Shown here: one piece after another, positions 42,019 to 51,728 of the stretch
How positions within the stretch are numbered: position 1 is the stretch's first letter
Layout of the letters: every line of letters starts with the position of its first letter
Assembly: GCA_937974195.1 (NCBI GenBank)
Contig: CALJIC010000200.1
Coordinates: forward strand, 5,994 to 69,993
Length of the DNA: 64,000 nt
From: an uncultured Roseiflexaceae bacterium
Lineage (GTDB): Bacteria > Chloroflexota > Chloroflexia > Chloroflexales > Roseiflexaceae
Direction: 5' to 3'
The notes under the pieces: generated by a model
Database searches by the model: none
Told to the model about the DNA's origin: nothing
Seen by the model: only the letters and a program-made list of their open reading frames with translations
Translations under genes and position numbers: made by a program

Positions 42019-43254
42019 GTGACGACTCTCACCAACAAGCTCTTTCGCCGGCAGATCGTCGATCTGGCGCGCGCCGGCGCGGCGGTCGAGCCACGCTGCC
42101 CCCACGCTCCGCCGGCCGGCCAGTGCGGCGGCTGCACGTTCCAGGCGATCGCGTACCCGGACCAGGTGCGGGCCAAGCACCAGGCCCTGCGCAGCCTGTG
42201 GGCCGACGCGCTGCCGCCGGAGCAGGTCGAGCGGATCGGCTTCGTCGGCTCGCCGGACCCGTTCGGCTACCGCACGCGTATGGACTACGTCGCGAGCAAG
42301 GAGCGCTTCGGGCTGCGGCGCGGGGGCAAGTTCAACTACATCGTCGAGCTGCAGGAGTGCCACCTGCTGCCGCCGCACGGCTTCGCCGCCGCGCGCGCGG
42401 TCTACGAGCGGGCGATGGCGCTCGGGCTGCCGGACTACAACCTGCGCAGCCACGAGGGGTTCCTGCGCTACATCGTGGTGCGCCGCAGCCCCGACGACGA
42501 GCTGCTGCTGGCCGCCGTCACAGCGGCGCCGGATAGCGGCGGGGCCTACGCGGCGGCGCTCGAGGCGGTCGCGGAGCACGCGCTCGCGCAGCCCGGAGTG
42601 GTCGGCTTCCACTGGCTGGTGAACGACACGCGCACCGACATCTCCTTCGGCCGCGCCGAGCGGTACTGGGGCGCGGAGCACCTGCCGATGCGGGTGGGCG
42701 CGCGAACGCTGCAGATCGGGCCGAACACCTTCTTCCAGAACAACATCCACCTGCTCATGCCGCTGCTGGACGCTGTGAAGGAAGCGGTCGAGGCGCGCCT
42801 CCAGGGCGCCGCCAGCGCCGCCGTGGCCGATCTGTACGGCGGCGTCGGCACGATCGCGCTCCACATCGCGGATGCGGCGTCGCAGGTGGCGTGCGTCGAG
42901 TCGGTGGAGGAGAGCGCGCTTCTGGCGGCGCGGAACGCCCGCGCCAACGGGTGCGACAACGTCCAGGCCGTCGCCTCCGACGTGCTCCCCTTCCTCAGCG
43001 CGCAGGAGCCCGGCGCCTACGACGTGATCGTCGCCGACCCGCCGCGGACCGGGCTGGGGCCGGAGGTGTGCCGGGAGCTGCTGCGGCTGGCCCCGGAGCG
43101 CCTGGTGTACGTCTCCTGCAACCCGCTGACGCAGCTGGAGGACGTGCGGGCGCTGGCGGGCGGCTACCGCCTCGTCCAGCTCGCCGGGTACGACATGTTC
43201 CCCCAGACGCCGCACCTCGAGTCGCTGGCGGTCCTCGACCGGATCGCGGGCTGA
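42019..43254 (+). CDS. RNA m5U methyltransferase (RlmD/TrmA family)
   Basis: This 411-residue enzyme methylates uridine C5 in rRNA or tRNA using SAM. It has an N-terminal cysteine cluster (CPHAPPAGQCGGCTFQ), probably an iron-sulfur site. NTFFQNN is near residue 235, the SAM-binding VADLYGGVGTIALHI near 272, and ADPPRTGLG near 338. The catalytic cysteine lies in LVYVSCNPLTQLED near 362. The family's N-terminal TRAM domain is missing, so the protein is shorter than RlmD (about 430-450). The start is a GTG at 42019 with AAGGAGG just upstream. Whether the target is 23S rRNA or tRNA cannot be decided. Confidence 0.88.
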   Translation: MTTLTNKLFRRQIVDLARAGAAVEPRCPHAPPAGQCGGCTFQAIAYPDQVRAKHQALRSLWADALPPEQVERIGFVGSPDPFGYRTRMDYVASKERFGLRRGGKFNYIVELQECHLLPPHGFAAARAVYERAMALGLPDYNLRSHEGFLRYIVVRRSPDDELLLAAVTAAPDSGGAYAAALEAVAEHALAQPGVVGFHWLVNDTRTDISFGRAERYWGAEHLPMRVGARTLQIGPNTFFQNNIHLLMPLLDAVKEAVEARLQGAASAAVADLYGGVGTIALHIADAASQVACVESVEESALLAARNARANGCDNVQAVASDVLPFLSAQEPGAYDVIVADPPRTGLGPEVCRELLRLAPERLVYVSCNPLTQLEDVRALAGGYRLVQLAGYDMFPQTPHLESLAVLDRIAG

Positions 43255-43375
43255 GGGCGCTGGGCGGTGCAACTCGCGGCGCGCCGCCGTCGTAAATGCA
43301 GTACGACAACCGTGGCGTATCTCCCTCCGACCTCGGTCCGCAGCCTTCGTACCAGTTGCCGGGAGCGCAGGGCTG

Positions 43376-43384
43376 TGCTACGCT
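43376..43384 (+). promoter_or_regulatory. extended -10 promoter of the zinc-ribbon kinase
   Basis: TGCTACGCT (43376-43384) fits the window's recurrent extended -10 pattern and lies 20 bases before ATG 43404. Confidence 0.4.
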
Positions 43385-43403
43385 ACTTTTGGAACAGCCG
43401 TCG

Positions 43404-44966
<1,563 letters not shown>

Positions 44967-45041
44967 AGACACAGCGGGCTAGGCCTTCCTGTAGCGCCCC
45001 ATCAGACCCCGACTCCCATCAGCTCTTCGAGCCTCGATCAG

Positions 45042-45063
45042 GGCCGCGGCGTTCGCCGCGGCC
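45042..45063 (+). terminator. terminator of the zinc-ribbon kinase gene
   Basis: GGCCGCGGCG-TT-CGCCGCGGCC is a perfect 10-pair stem followed by TTCTGCTCT. Confidence 0.7.
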
Positions 45064-45092
45064 TTCTGCTCTGCGAAGTATCGTCGGCGGTG

Positions 45093-45116
45093 AATTACAC
45101 AATTACACTATTACAA
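45093..45116 (+). repeat. three tandem AT-rich octamers upstream of the HtrA-like promoter
   Basis: AATTACAC, AATTACAC and TATTACAA are consecutive octamers about 30 bases upstream of the -10. They may be an UP-element-like or activator-binding array. Confidence 0.45.
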
Positions 45117-45142
45117 TTCTAATGCGCTGGCGCGGGCGGCGA

Positions 45143-45151
45143 TGCTATACT
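45143..45151 (+). promoter_or_regulatory. extended -10 promoter of the HtrA-like gene
   Basis: TGCTATACT (45143-45151) is followed directly by ACAGTGAC, the same string that follows the -10 of the EEP gene at 8258. Confidence 0.55.
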
Positions 45152-45178
45152 ACAGTGACCAGATTGTCCCTCATGCAT

Positions 45179-45263
45179 CAGGAGTTACGCGGTCGGCGCG
45201 ACCGCCTTCCCTCGCAGGAAGGTGCGAGGCAGCTATCCCGAAGGCCCTACCGCGTAAGTCCTG
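45179..45263 (+). repeat. inverted-repeat hairpin element, long copy (MITE-like)
   Basis: CAGGAGTTACGCGGT (45179-45193) and ACCGCGTAAGTCCTG (45249-45263) match as inverted repeats at 14 of 15 positions. Internal hairpins GGTCG/CGACC and CCTTCC/GGAAGG give a branched fold of 85 bases. It contains no ORF. It is the best-preserved copy of the family also seen at 8266 and 21243. Confidence 0.7.
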
Positions 45264-45389
45264 CAACGCATGGTTCGGCCGGGCCGCAGTCAGATCGGCA
45301 GAGGGTGGTTCGGCCTCGCCGCGCCGCACCATCCACGAGGACCGCAGCGCCGACGTGAGCCATGCGTCACGTGCGAACCGGAGAGATCA

Positions 45390-46325
45390 ATGGCAACAGG
45401 GGTAACCGAGTGGGAATTCGCGGTAGCAGACGCGGCAGAGCGCGTCGGGCCCGCGGTGGTTAAGATAGAGACCGGGCGCGCAAGCCAGCGGCCGGGCGCG
45501 CCGCAGCAGGGCATTGGGTCGGGGGTGATCTACAGCAGCGAGGGGCACATCCTCACCAACGCTCACGTCGTGGCCGGCGCCTCGCGCGTGACGGTGACGC
45601 TGCCGGATGGGCGGCAGCTGCCGGCCGGGGTGCTGGGGGCCGAGCGCGAGCGCGACCTGGCGGTGCTGCAGGTCGGCGAGAGCGGGCTGCCGGTGGCGGA
45701 GCTCAGCGCCGCGCCGCTGCGCGTCGGCCAGCTGGTGGTGGCGATCGGCAACCCCTTCGGGCTGGACTTCACGGTGACCACCGGTGTGGTGAGCGCCCTC
45801 GGGCGGACGCTGCCGGTGGACGCCAACACCAAGCTCGAGCAGCTGATACAGACCGACACGCCGATCAACCCCGGCAACTCCGGCGGCCCGCTGGTGGACC
45901 TGAGGGGCCGCGTGGTGGGGATCACGACGGCCATCCTGCCGTACGCGCAGGGGCTGGGCTTCGCGATTCCCACCGCGACGGCGCTGGACGTGATCGCGCG
46001 CGTCACGGGGCGGCACCGCAGGGAGATCGGCAAGGGGGCGCTCGGCATCAGCGGGGTGGACGTGCGGATCGACGAGCAGATCCGCCGGGCGAACCGCATC
46101 AGCCAGGAGCGCGGAGTGCTCCTGCTGGAGGTCGCGCCGGGAGGGGCAGCGGCGCGGGCGAGCCTGCAGCGCGGCGACGTTCTGCTGGCGCTGGGCGAGC
46201 GCCCGACCGACAGCGTCGGCGCGCTGCGCTCGGCGATCCAGGCGCTCAAGGGCAGCAGCCCGTGGCGGGTCAGCTTCCTGCGCGGCGGGCTGAAGCGCCA
46301 GGTGAGCCTCGTGCCGGCGTCGTAG
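45390..46325 (+). CDS. HtrA/DegP-like trypsin-PDZ protease
   Basis: This 311-residue protein has a trypsin-like domain. The catalytic His is in ILTNAHVVAG (near residue 57), Asp in ERDLAVLQVG (near 88) and Ser in NPGNSGGPLVDLRG (near 166). A C-terminal PDZ domain follows (GVLLLEVAPGGAAARASLQRGDVLL). No signal peptide or membrane span is visible after ATG 45390 (MATGVTEWEF), so it may act in the cytoplasm, unlike most HtrA proteins. GGAGAG lies five bases before the ATG. The GNSGG active site argues for an active protease. The upstream leader contains the long inverted-repeat element. Confidence 0.9.
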   Translation: MATGVTEWEFAVADAAERVGPAVVKIETGRASQRPGAPQQGIGSGVIYSSEGHILTNAHVVAGASRVTVTLPDGRQLPAGVLGAERERDLAVLQVGESGLPVAELSAAPLRVGQLVVAIGNPFGLDFTVTTGVVSALGRTLPVDANTKLEQLIQTDTPINPGNSGGPLVDLRGRVVGITTAILPYAQGLGFAIPTATALDVIARVTGRHRREIGKGALGISGVDVRIDEQIRRANRISQERGVLLLEVAPGGAAARASLQRGDVLLALGERPTDSVGALRSAIQALKGSSPWRVSFLRGGLKRQVSLVPAS

Positions 46326-46341
46326 CGGCGTTCCGGCTGGC

Positions 46342-46390
46342 GCCGGCGTAGAGATGTTCCGATGGGGCGTCTCTGCGCCGGCTTTGTTTT
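46342..46390 (+). terminator. intrinsic terminator of the HtrA-like gene
   Basis: GCCGGCGTAGAGA (46342-46354) and TCTCTGCGCCGGC (46370-46382) pair with one wobble, followed by TTTGTTTT. Confidence 0.85.
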
Positions 46391-46440
46391 CGTGCAGAGA
46401 AGAGGCCGGAAGATCGCGTGTGCCGCGCCCGAACCGGCGG

Positions 46441-46446
46441 TACAAT
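46441..46446 (+). promoter_or_regulatory. -10 element before the coiled-coil zinc-ribbon gene
   Basis: TACAAT lies 61 bases before ATG 46507. Confidence 0.4.
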
Positions 46447-46506
46447 AGATGCACCAAAGGCGGCCGGTTGTACGTCCAATTGAGGAGCGATAGAGCGGAG
46501 GGCCCG

Positions 46507-46980
46507 ATGAGCTTTCTTGACAATATTTCGAAGAAGATCTCCGAGGGCGTGGAGCGCGCCAAGTTCGAGGCCGAGAAGCTGCAGCGCACGGTCGCGCTGC
46601 AGAACGAGCTCGCCGAGATCAAGCGCCAGCTCGACGCCAAGCGCATGGAGTTCGGCGACCGCGCGATGGAGCTCTACAAGGCCGGCAAGATCCAGTCGCC
46701 GACGCTGGGCGAGCTCATGCGCGCGATGGAGCAGCTGCAGGTGCGCCTGACGCTGAAGGAGGAGGAGCTGAAGCTCGCGCAGAGCCAGACCTACGTCGAG
46801 CCGCAGCCGAGCCCAGGGGCGCAGAGCGTGCCGATCAACGTGGAGCCGGCGACGCCCCCGCCGTCCGCGCAGACGCGCCCCGGCGGCGCGCCCGACACCA
46901 AGGTCTGCTCCAACTGCAGCTTCCAGATGCCGTCCAGCGCTGTGTTCTGCCCCAACTGCGGGCTGCGCGTGGCGCCGTAG
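46507..46980 (+). CDS. coiled-coil protein with C-terminal zinc ribbon
   Basis: This 157-residue protein has an N-terminal charged helix and coiled coil (residues 1-95, with ISEGVERAKFEAEKLQR and NELAEIKRQLDAKRMEFG). A Pro-rich linker (about 98-125) follows, then a zinc ribbon (VCSNCSFQMPSSAVFCPNCG). Small proteins of this build are common in Chloroflexota and Actinobacteria and are of unknown function. The helical part recalls PspA-like membrane-associated helices but is too short. GGAGGG precedes the ATG. It is convergent with the SRAP-like gene across a shared hairpin. Confidence 0.65.
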   Translation: MSFLDNISKKISEGVERAKFEAEKLQRTVALQNELAEIKRQLDAKRMEFGDRAMELYKAGKIQSPTLGELMRAMEQLQVRLTLKEEELKLAQSQTYVEPQPSPGAQSVPINVEPATPPPSAQTRPGGAPDTKVCSNCSFQMPSSAVFCPNCGLRVAP

Positions 46981-46982
46981 GG

Positions 46983-47029
46983 ACGCCGTAGGCGCAGCGC
47001 GCTGTGCTCTTGCTGCGCCCCTACGGCGT
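46983..47029. terminator. bidirectional hairpin terminator overlapping a stop codon
   Basis: ACGCCGTAGGCGCAGC (46983-46998) and GCTGCGCCCCTACGGCGT (47012-47029) form a 16-pair stem with a two-base bulge. The right arm covers the stop codon of the convergent SRAP-like gene (47021-47023). Confidence 0.75.
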
Positions 47030-47497
47030 TGGCACGACACGGTCCTGGTCGATCAGCGCCGGCATGCGGTCGTGGCCGGTGAGCAGGCGGTACTCGGGCG
47101 TGGGCGGGAGCGTGAGCATGTACACCCGCGCCAGGTCGCCGCGCCGCACCAGGAAGCCCTGGATCCCGTGGTCGATGCCGAACCAGACCTTCTTCTCGAC
47201 TCCCTGGAGGGCCGGGATCACGACCGGCGTGGGCCTGAGGTAGTTCCACTTGCCGGCCTCCAGGCTCTCCACCCGCACCCAGCCGGTCTTGGGCAGCTTG
47301 ACGCTCTCCTCGCGGTTGCCCCAGTCGAAGATGCGCAGCTCGCCGTCGACGAGCGCCGGCAGGATCGGGCGCGCCTGCCAGAAGACCGACTCGACCACGC
47401 CGCTCGCGCGGGCGCGCTCGAGCTGCTCGGGCGTGTAGACCTCGGACAGCGCCGCCTCGAGCGCCGGGTCATACTTGAAACGCACTCCGCCGCACAT
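47021..47497 (-). CDS. short SRAP (YedK/HMCES)-like protein
   Basis: This 158-residue protein begins Met-Cys-Gly-Gly. After Met removal the cysteine would be N-terminal, as in SRAP proteins, which crosslink abasic sites in single-stranded DNA. The C-terminal part ends EYRLLTGHDRMPALI, and HDRMP is the SRAP catalytic-His motif. Between them, FWQARPILPALV and IFDWGNREESVKLP fit the SRAP order loosely. The usual Asn and Glu active-site motifs are not clear, and the protein is about 60 residues shorter than YedK. It may be a minimal or divergent member. GAGGAGG lies five bases before ATG 47497. It is divergent from dnaE. Confidence 0.62.
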   Translation of the reverse strand: MCGGVRFKYDPALEAALSEVYTPEQLERARASGVVESVFWQARPILPALVDGELRIFDWGNREESVKLPKTGWVRVESLEAGKWNYLRPTPVVIPALQGVEKKVWFGIDHGIQGFLVRRGDLARVYMLTLPPTPEYRLLTGHDRMPALIDQDRVVPTP

Positions 47498-47593
47498 AAG
47501 CCCTCCTCACATGTGTAGGTCGCAGCGCGCTGCGCCTCGCAGTGCCGAATCATGATACCCCAACGAACATCTGTTCGTCATCGGTCTCCCGAC

Positions 47594-47633
47594 TTATCCA
47601 CAAAATCCCTTACACATCCACAGGTTATCCACT
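47594..47633 (+). promoter_or_regulatory. DnaA-box cluster upstream of dnaE
   Basis: TTATCCACA (47594-47602, perfect consensus), ACATCCACA (47614-47622) and TTATCCACT (47625-47633) lie in the same orientation, 20 and 11 bases apart. The last one ends where the -35 would be. Confidence 0.65.
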
Positions 47634-47653
47634 AGAAGCATGTCGCATGGCTG

Positions 47654-47662
47654 TGCTATAAT
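47654..47662 (+). promoter_or_regulatory. extended -10 promoter of dnaE
   Basis: TGCTATAAT (47654-47662) is a perfect extended -10. There is no good -35, and the DnaA boxes occupy that position. The leader to ATG 47925 is about 255 bases. Confidence 0.65.
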
Positions 47663-47826
47663 GCGAAGAGGGATACCGCCGCGCCTTCTCGGAAGCCGAT
47701 TGGTTATGTACACCAGGCGCATTCCGATGGGCAATCGAATGACAGTTCCAGGCCGCCCCACGGATCTCTAGGCCATGCGAGACTCTTCCGTGGAGGCGTC
47801 CGGCGCTGATGTTGTAAAGAGATTAT

Positions 47827-47864
47827 GACCCGGCGCCGCCCGCTAGCCACCGGCGGCCCGGGTC
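47827..47864 (+). repeat. strong hairpin in the dnaE leader
   Basis: GACCCGG and CCGGGTC close a stem that continues through CGCCGCC/GGCGGC-type pairing with small offsets. It ends 60 bases before the dnaE ATG and may act as an attenuator. Confidence 0.5.
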
Positions 47865-47924
47865 AGGTCTTCCTTCGCCAGTCTGCAATCTGCGGATCTG
47901 CAATAACCCCAGCGGGAGCGTGGA

Positions 47925-50900
47925 ATGAACGACTTCGTCCACCTGCACGTCCACTCGGAGTACAGCCTGCTCGACGGGTACGCGGCGACGAGCGCGATCT
48001 GCGAGCGGGCGGCCGAGCTCGGTATGGACAGCATCGCGCTGACCGACCACGGCGTTATGTACGGGGCGATGGAGTTCTACACCAACGCCAAGAAGGCCAA
48101 CATCAAGCCGATCATCGGCATGGAGGCCTACATGGCGCCCGGCTCGCGGGCAGAGCCGACCACCCGCGGCGGGAAGAACTACTACCACCTTCTGCTGCTC
48201 GCCAAGAACGAGACCGGCTACCGCAACCTGGTCAAGCTCACCACCCGCGCCCACCTGGACAGCAACGGCAAGGGCGTGTTCTCGCGCCCGCGCATCGACT
48301 GGGATCTGCTCGAGAAGTACCACGAGGGGCTGATCGTCACCTCCTCGTGCATCGCCGGCGAGGTGATCCAGCACCTGACCGAGCAGCAGAAGGAGCGGGC
48401 GCGCGAGACAGCGGCGCGCTACCGCGACCTGCTGGGCCCCGAGAACTACTACCTCGAGCTGCAGCTGCACGAGAACACCCCGGAGCTGGAGACGCTCAAC
48501 GACGAGCTGCTGCGCATCTCCAAAGAGCTCGGCATCCCGCTGGTCGTCACCAACGACACCCACTTCGTCCGGCGCGAGGACCTCGAGGCGCAGAAGATGG
48601 TCATGGCCATGGGCTTCAACATGACCTACAAGGAGTTCTGCGCCAAGGGCTACGTGATGGACGAGAGCTACCACATCATGTCCGGCGAGGAGATGTGGCA
48701 GCGCTTCAAGCGCTACGGCACCGCGCCGCTGGAGAACACCCGGCGCATCGCCGAGATGTGCAACCTGAAGCTCGAGTTCGGGCGCGTCCAGCTGCCGCAG
48801 GTCGACATCCCCGAGGGCCACGACGCCGCCTCCTACCTGCGCCTCGTCTGCGAGGAAGGGCTGATGCGGCGCTTCAACGGCAACCCGCCCGAGGAGTACA
48901 TCCGCCGGCTCGACTACGAGCTGGACGTGATCAACAAGACCGGCTTCCCGGACTACATGCTGATCGTCTGGGACTACGTGAAGTACGCGCGCTCGCGCGG
49001 CATCCCCTGCCTGCCGCGCGGCTCGGCCGGTGCCTCGCTGATCCTCTACTGCCTCGGCATCACCGATGTGGACCCGGTGGCGAACAAGCTGCTGTTCGAG
49101 CGCTTCCTCAGCCCCGAGCGCCTCGAGATGCCGGATATCGACATCGACTTCGCCGACAGCCGCCGCGGGGAGGTGCTGGAGTACATCGCCAGCAAGTACG
49201 GCCGCGAGAACACGGCCCAGATCATCACCTACGGCACGCTCGGCGCCAAGGCGGCGCTGCGCGACATCGGCCGCGTGCTCGACGTGCCGCTCAGCGAGGT
49301 GGACCGGATCGCCAAGCTCATCCCCGCGCTGCCGGTCGGCATCACGATCGCCCAGGCGCTGGAGAAGGTGCCGGAGCTGAAGCAGATCTACGACACCAAC
49401 CCCGAGCTGCGCAACGTGATCGACTGGGCGCAGAAGGTCGAAGGGCGCATGAAGAGCGTCGGCACCCACGCCTGCGGCGTGGTGGTCAGCCGCAAGCCGC
49501 TGGAAGAGATCGTGCCGCTGCAGCGCACCACCAAGGACGAGAACGCGGTGATGGCGGCCTTCGAGGGGCCGACGCTGCAGAAGATGGGCCTGCTCAAGAT
49601 GGACGTGCTCGGGCTCACCAACCTCTCGGTGGTGGCTGAGGCGCTCCAGTACATCTCGGAGACCACCGGGAAGAAGATGGAGCTGTCCGACATCCCGCTG
49701 GACGACAAGAAGACCTTCGAGAGCCTGAGCCGCGGCGAGACGACCAACGTGTTCCAGTTTGAGTCCGCCGGCATGACGCGCTACCTGAAGGAGCTCAAGC
49801 CGACCCGCGTGGAGGACCTGTACGCGATGGTGGCGCTGTACCGGCCGGGCCCGCTCGAGCAGATCCCGATCTACATCCAGAACAAGAACAACCCGAAGAA
49901 CATCAAGTACCTGCACCCGATCCTCAAGCCCATCCTCGAGGACACCTACGGCGTGATCGTCTACCAGGAGCAGATCATGCAGCTGCTCCAGGACATCGCC
50001 GACTACACGCTCGGCCAAGCGTACATCGTGATCAAGGCCATCAGCAAGAAGGACAAGAAGCTGATGGCCGAGAACGAGGTCAAGTTCAAGGAGGGCTGCC
50101 TCAGGAAGGGGCTCACGAAGCAGCAGGCCGACGAGTTGTGGGAGCTGATCCTGCCCTTCGCCGGCTACTCCTTCAACCGGCCGCACTCGACGCTGTACGG
50201 CCTCTTGAGCTACCAGACGGCCTGGCTCAAGGTCAACTACCCGGTCGAGTACCTCGCCGCGGTGCTGAAGGGCGCCGGCGGCGTGACCGAGAACATCACC
50301 AAGGCGGTCAACGAGTGCCGCGCGCGCGGCGTGACGGTGCTCGGGCCGGACGTCAACACCAGCGGGCTGGACTTCAGCATCCGCCAGTTCCGCGACCCAA
50401 GCGACGGGCAGGTGAAGCGCGGCATCCTGTTCGGCCTGTGCGCGATCAAGGGCGTGGGCGCCGGCCCCATGGAGGCGCTGATCCGCGAGCGCGAGCGGGG
50501 CGGGCCGTTCAAGAGCCTCGAGGACTTCTGCGACCGGGTGGACCGCCACGCGCTCAACCGGCGCGTGCTGGAGAGCCTGATCAAGAGCGGGGCGATGGAC
50601 AGCCTGCCCGGCACGCGGCGCCAGAAGCTCGCCATCCTCGACCAGGCGATCGAGGCCGGCGCCAGGGCGCAGAAGAACCGCGAGACCGGCCAGATCGATA
50701 TGTTCGGCGGGCTCGCGAGCGAGGGCGACACGTCGGTCTCGTCCATCCCGCTGCCGATCATCACCGAGACCGCCGACGACCGCAAGGAGCAGCTGACCTG
50801 GGAGAAGGAGCTGCTCGGCGTCACCTTCTCCAGCGACCCGCGCAAGCAGGCGCTCGAGACGATGGATAAGTCCGACCTGACCCCGATCGCCGACCTGAAG

Positions 50901-51725
50901 GACCCGGAGCGGGCCGAGGAGCTGATCGGCAAGACGCTCACCTTCGCCGGGCTGCTCACCGGCGCGCGCCGCATCTCGACCAAGAAGGGCGACAGCATGC
51001 TCGTCGCCATGCTGGAGGACGAGACCGAGGAGACGGTCGAGCTGGTGGCGTTCCCCAAGAGCTTCGAGAAGTACCGCGACCTGCTTCAGGAGGACGCGCT
51101 GCTGCGGGTGACGGCCAAGGTGGACCGGCGCAACGACGGGGTCCAGCTGGTGCTCGAGGCCGCCGCGCCGCTCGACACGACGGCCCCGCCGCCTGACACA
51201 GGGCTGCCGACGGCGATGGACCTCGAGGGGATCGCGGACGCCGATGTGAACGGCGGGGCGGCGGACGTCGCCGGCGACGCACCCGTGCCGCCGGCCAACC
51301 CCGCGCCCGCCGACCCTGCGCCCGCCCCGTCTCCGGCCGCCCCCGAGCCCATCGCCGCGCCGGTGTCGATCATCAAGCCGCGGCCGAAGCCGGCGACGAA
51401 CGGCAACGGCCACTCGAACGGCCACGCGAACGGCCACCGCGCCGATGCGCCCGGGCGCCCCAACGGGAGCGACGCGCCGGCGCGGAGCACCGCGACGCTG
51501 CGCCTGCGGCTCCCGGCCGCCCGCGACTTCGACGTCGGCGTGCAGCTGATGCAGCAGGTCTACGAGGTGCTGCGCGAGAACAGCGGCGAGGACACGGTGA
51601 TCATCCACCTGCCGCGCGACAACGGCACGGTGCTTATGAAGGCGCGGTCCGGCGTCACCTGCACCGACGCGCTGATCGACCGCCTGAGCGGGATTCTCGG
51701 CCCGGAGCGGGTGGCGGTGGAGTAG
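47925..51725 (+). CDS. dnaE: DNA polymerase III alpha subunit
   Basis: This 1266-residue replicative polymerase is close to the usual DnaE length (about 1160) plus a C-terminal insert. The PHP domain starts VHLHVHSEYSLLDG and has LTDHGVMYGAMEF. The palm carries the catalytic PDIDIDFADSRRGEV near residues 402-416. LPRGSAGASL is near 365, FNRPHSTLYGLLSY near 750, and an OB-fold region near 1000-1070 (TFAGLLTGARRISTKKGDSM). Residues about 1085-1190 are low-complexity Pro/Ala and Asn-Gly-His-rich, a lineage-specific linker before a conserved C-terminal domain (TLRLRLPAARDFDVG to the end). No intein interrupts it. Expression may respond to DnaA. Confidence 0.97.
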   Translation: MNDFVHLHVHSEYSLLDGYAATSAICERAAELGMDSIALTDHGVMYGAMEFYTNAKKANIKPIIGMEAYMAPGSRAEPTTRGGKNYYHLLLLAKNETGYRNLVKLTTRAHLDSNGKGVFSRPRIDWDLLEKYHEGLIVTSSCIAGEVIQHLTEQQKERARETAARYRDLLGPENYYLELQLHENTPELETLNDELLRISKELGIPLVVTNDTHFVRREDLEAQKMVMAMGFNMTYKEFCAKGYVMDESYHIMSGEEMWQRFKRYGTAPLENTRRIAEMCNLKLEFGRVQLPQVDIPEGHDAASYLRLVCEEGLMRRFNGNPPEEYIRRLDYELDVINKTGFPDYMLIVWDYVKYARSRGIPCLPRGSAGASLILYCLGITDVDPVANKLLFERFLSPERLEMPDIDIDFADSRRGEVLEYIASKYGRENTAQIITYGTLGAKAALRDIGRVLDVPLSEVDRIAKLIPALPVGITIAQALEKVPELKQIYDTNPELRNVIDWAQKVEGRMKSVGTHACGVVVSRKPLEEIVPLQRTTKDENAVMAAFEGPTLQKMGLLKMDVLGLTNLSVVAEALQYISETTGKKMELSDIPLDDKKTFESLSRGETTNVFQFESAGMTRYLKELKPTRVEDLYAMVALYRPGPLEQIPIYIQNKNNPKNIKYLHPILKPILEDTYGVIVYQEQIMQLLQDIADYTLGQAYIVIKAISKKDKKLMAENEVKFKEGCLRKGLTKQQADELWELILPFAGYSFNRPHSTLYGLLSYQTAWLKVNYPVEYLAAVLKGAGGVTENITKAVNECRARGVTVLGPDVNTSGLDFSIRQFRDPSDGQVKRGILFGLCAIKGVGAGPMEALIRERERGGPFKSLEDFCDRVDRHALNRRVLESLIKSGAMDSLPGTRRQKLAILDQAIEAGARAQKNRETGQIDMFGGLASEGDTSVSSIPLPIITETADDRKEQLTWEKELLGVTFSSDPRKQALETMDKSDLTPIADLKDPERAEELIGKTLTFAGLLTGARRISTKKGDSMLVAMLEDETEETVELVAFPKSFEKYRDLLQEDALLRVTAKVDRRNDGVQLVLEAAAPLDTTAPPPDTGLPTAMDLEGIADADVNGGAADVAGDAPVPPANPAPADPAPAPSPAAPEPIAAPVSIIKPRPKPATNGNGHSNGHANGHRADAPGRPNGSDAPARSTATLRLRLPAARDFDVGVQLMQQVYEVLRENSGEDTVIIHLPRDNGTVLMKARSGVTCTDALIDRLSGILGPERVAVE

Positions 51726-51728
51726 CGG

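Larger units (their letters stand above)
44967..45389. other. 423-base regulatory intergenic region
   Basis: The region contains, in order, the kinase terminator (45042-45063), three octamer repeats (45093-45116), an extended -10 (45143-45151) and the inverted-repeat element (45179-45263). It then has about 125 bases of leader to the HtrA-like start. No ORF is supported. Confidence 0.6.
47498..47924. other. 427-base region upstream of dnaE
   Basis: The region contains a DnaA-box cluster (47594-47633), the dnaE promoter (47654-47662) and a long leader with a strong hairpin (47827-47864). No ORF with a convincing ribosome site is present. The in-frame ATG at 47825 lies inside the hairpin and is not used in my reading. 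Confidence 0.6.

Noticed and set aside
47823..51608. 1261-codon minus-strand ORF opposite dnaE
   Set aside because: It is the antisense shadow of dnaE, with no recognisable fold and a skewed composition.
47925..51725. Intein or frameshift in dnaE
   Set aside because: The polymerase motifs are continuous and in order. The extra length is a low-complexity C-terminal linker, not an intein (no splice-junction motifs).
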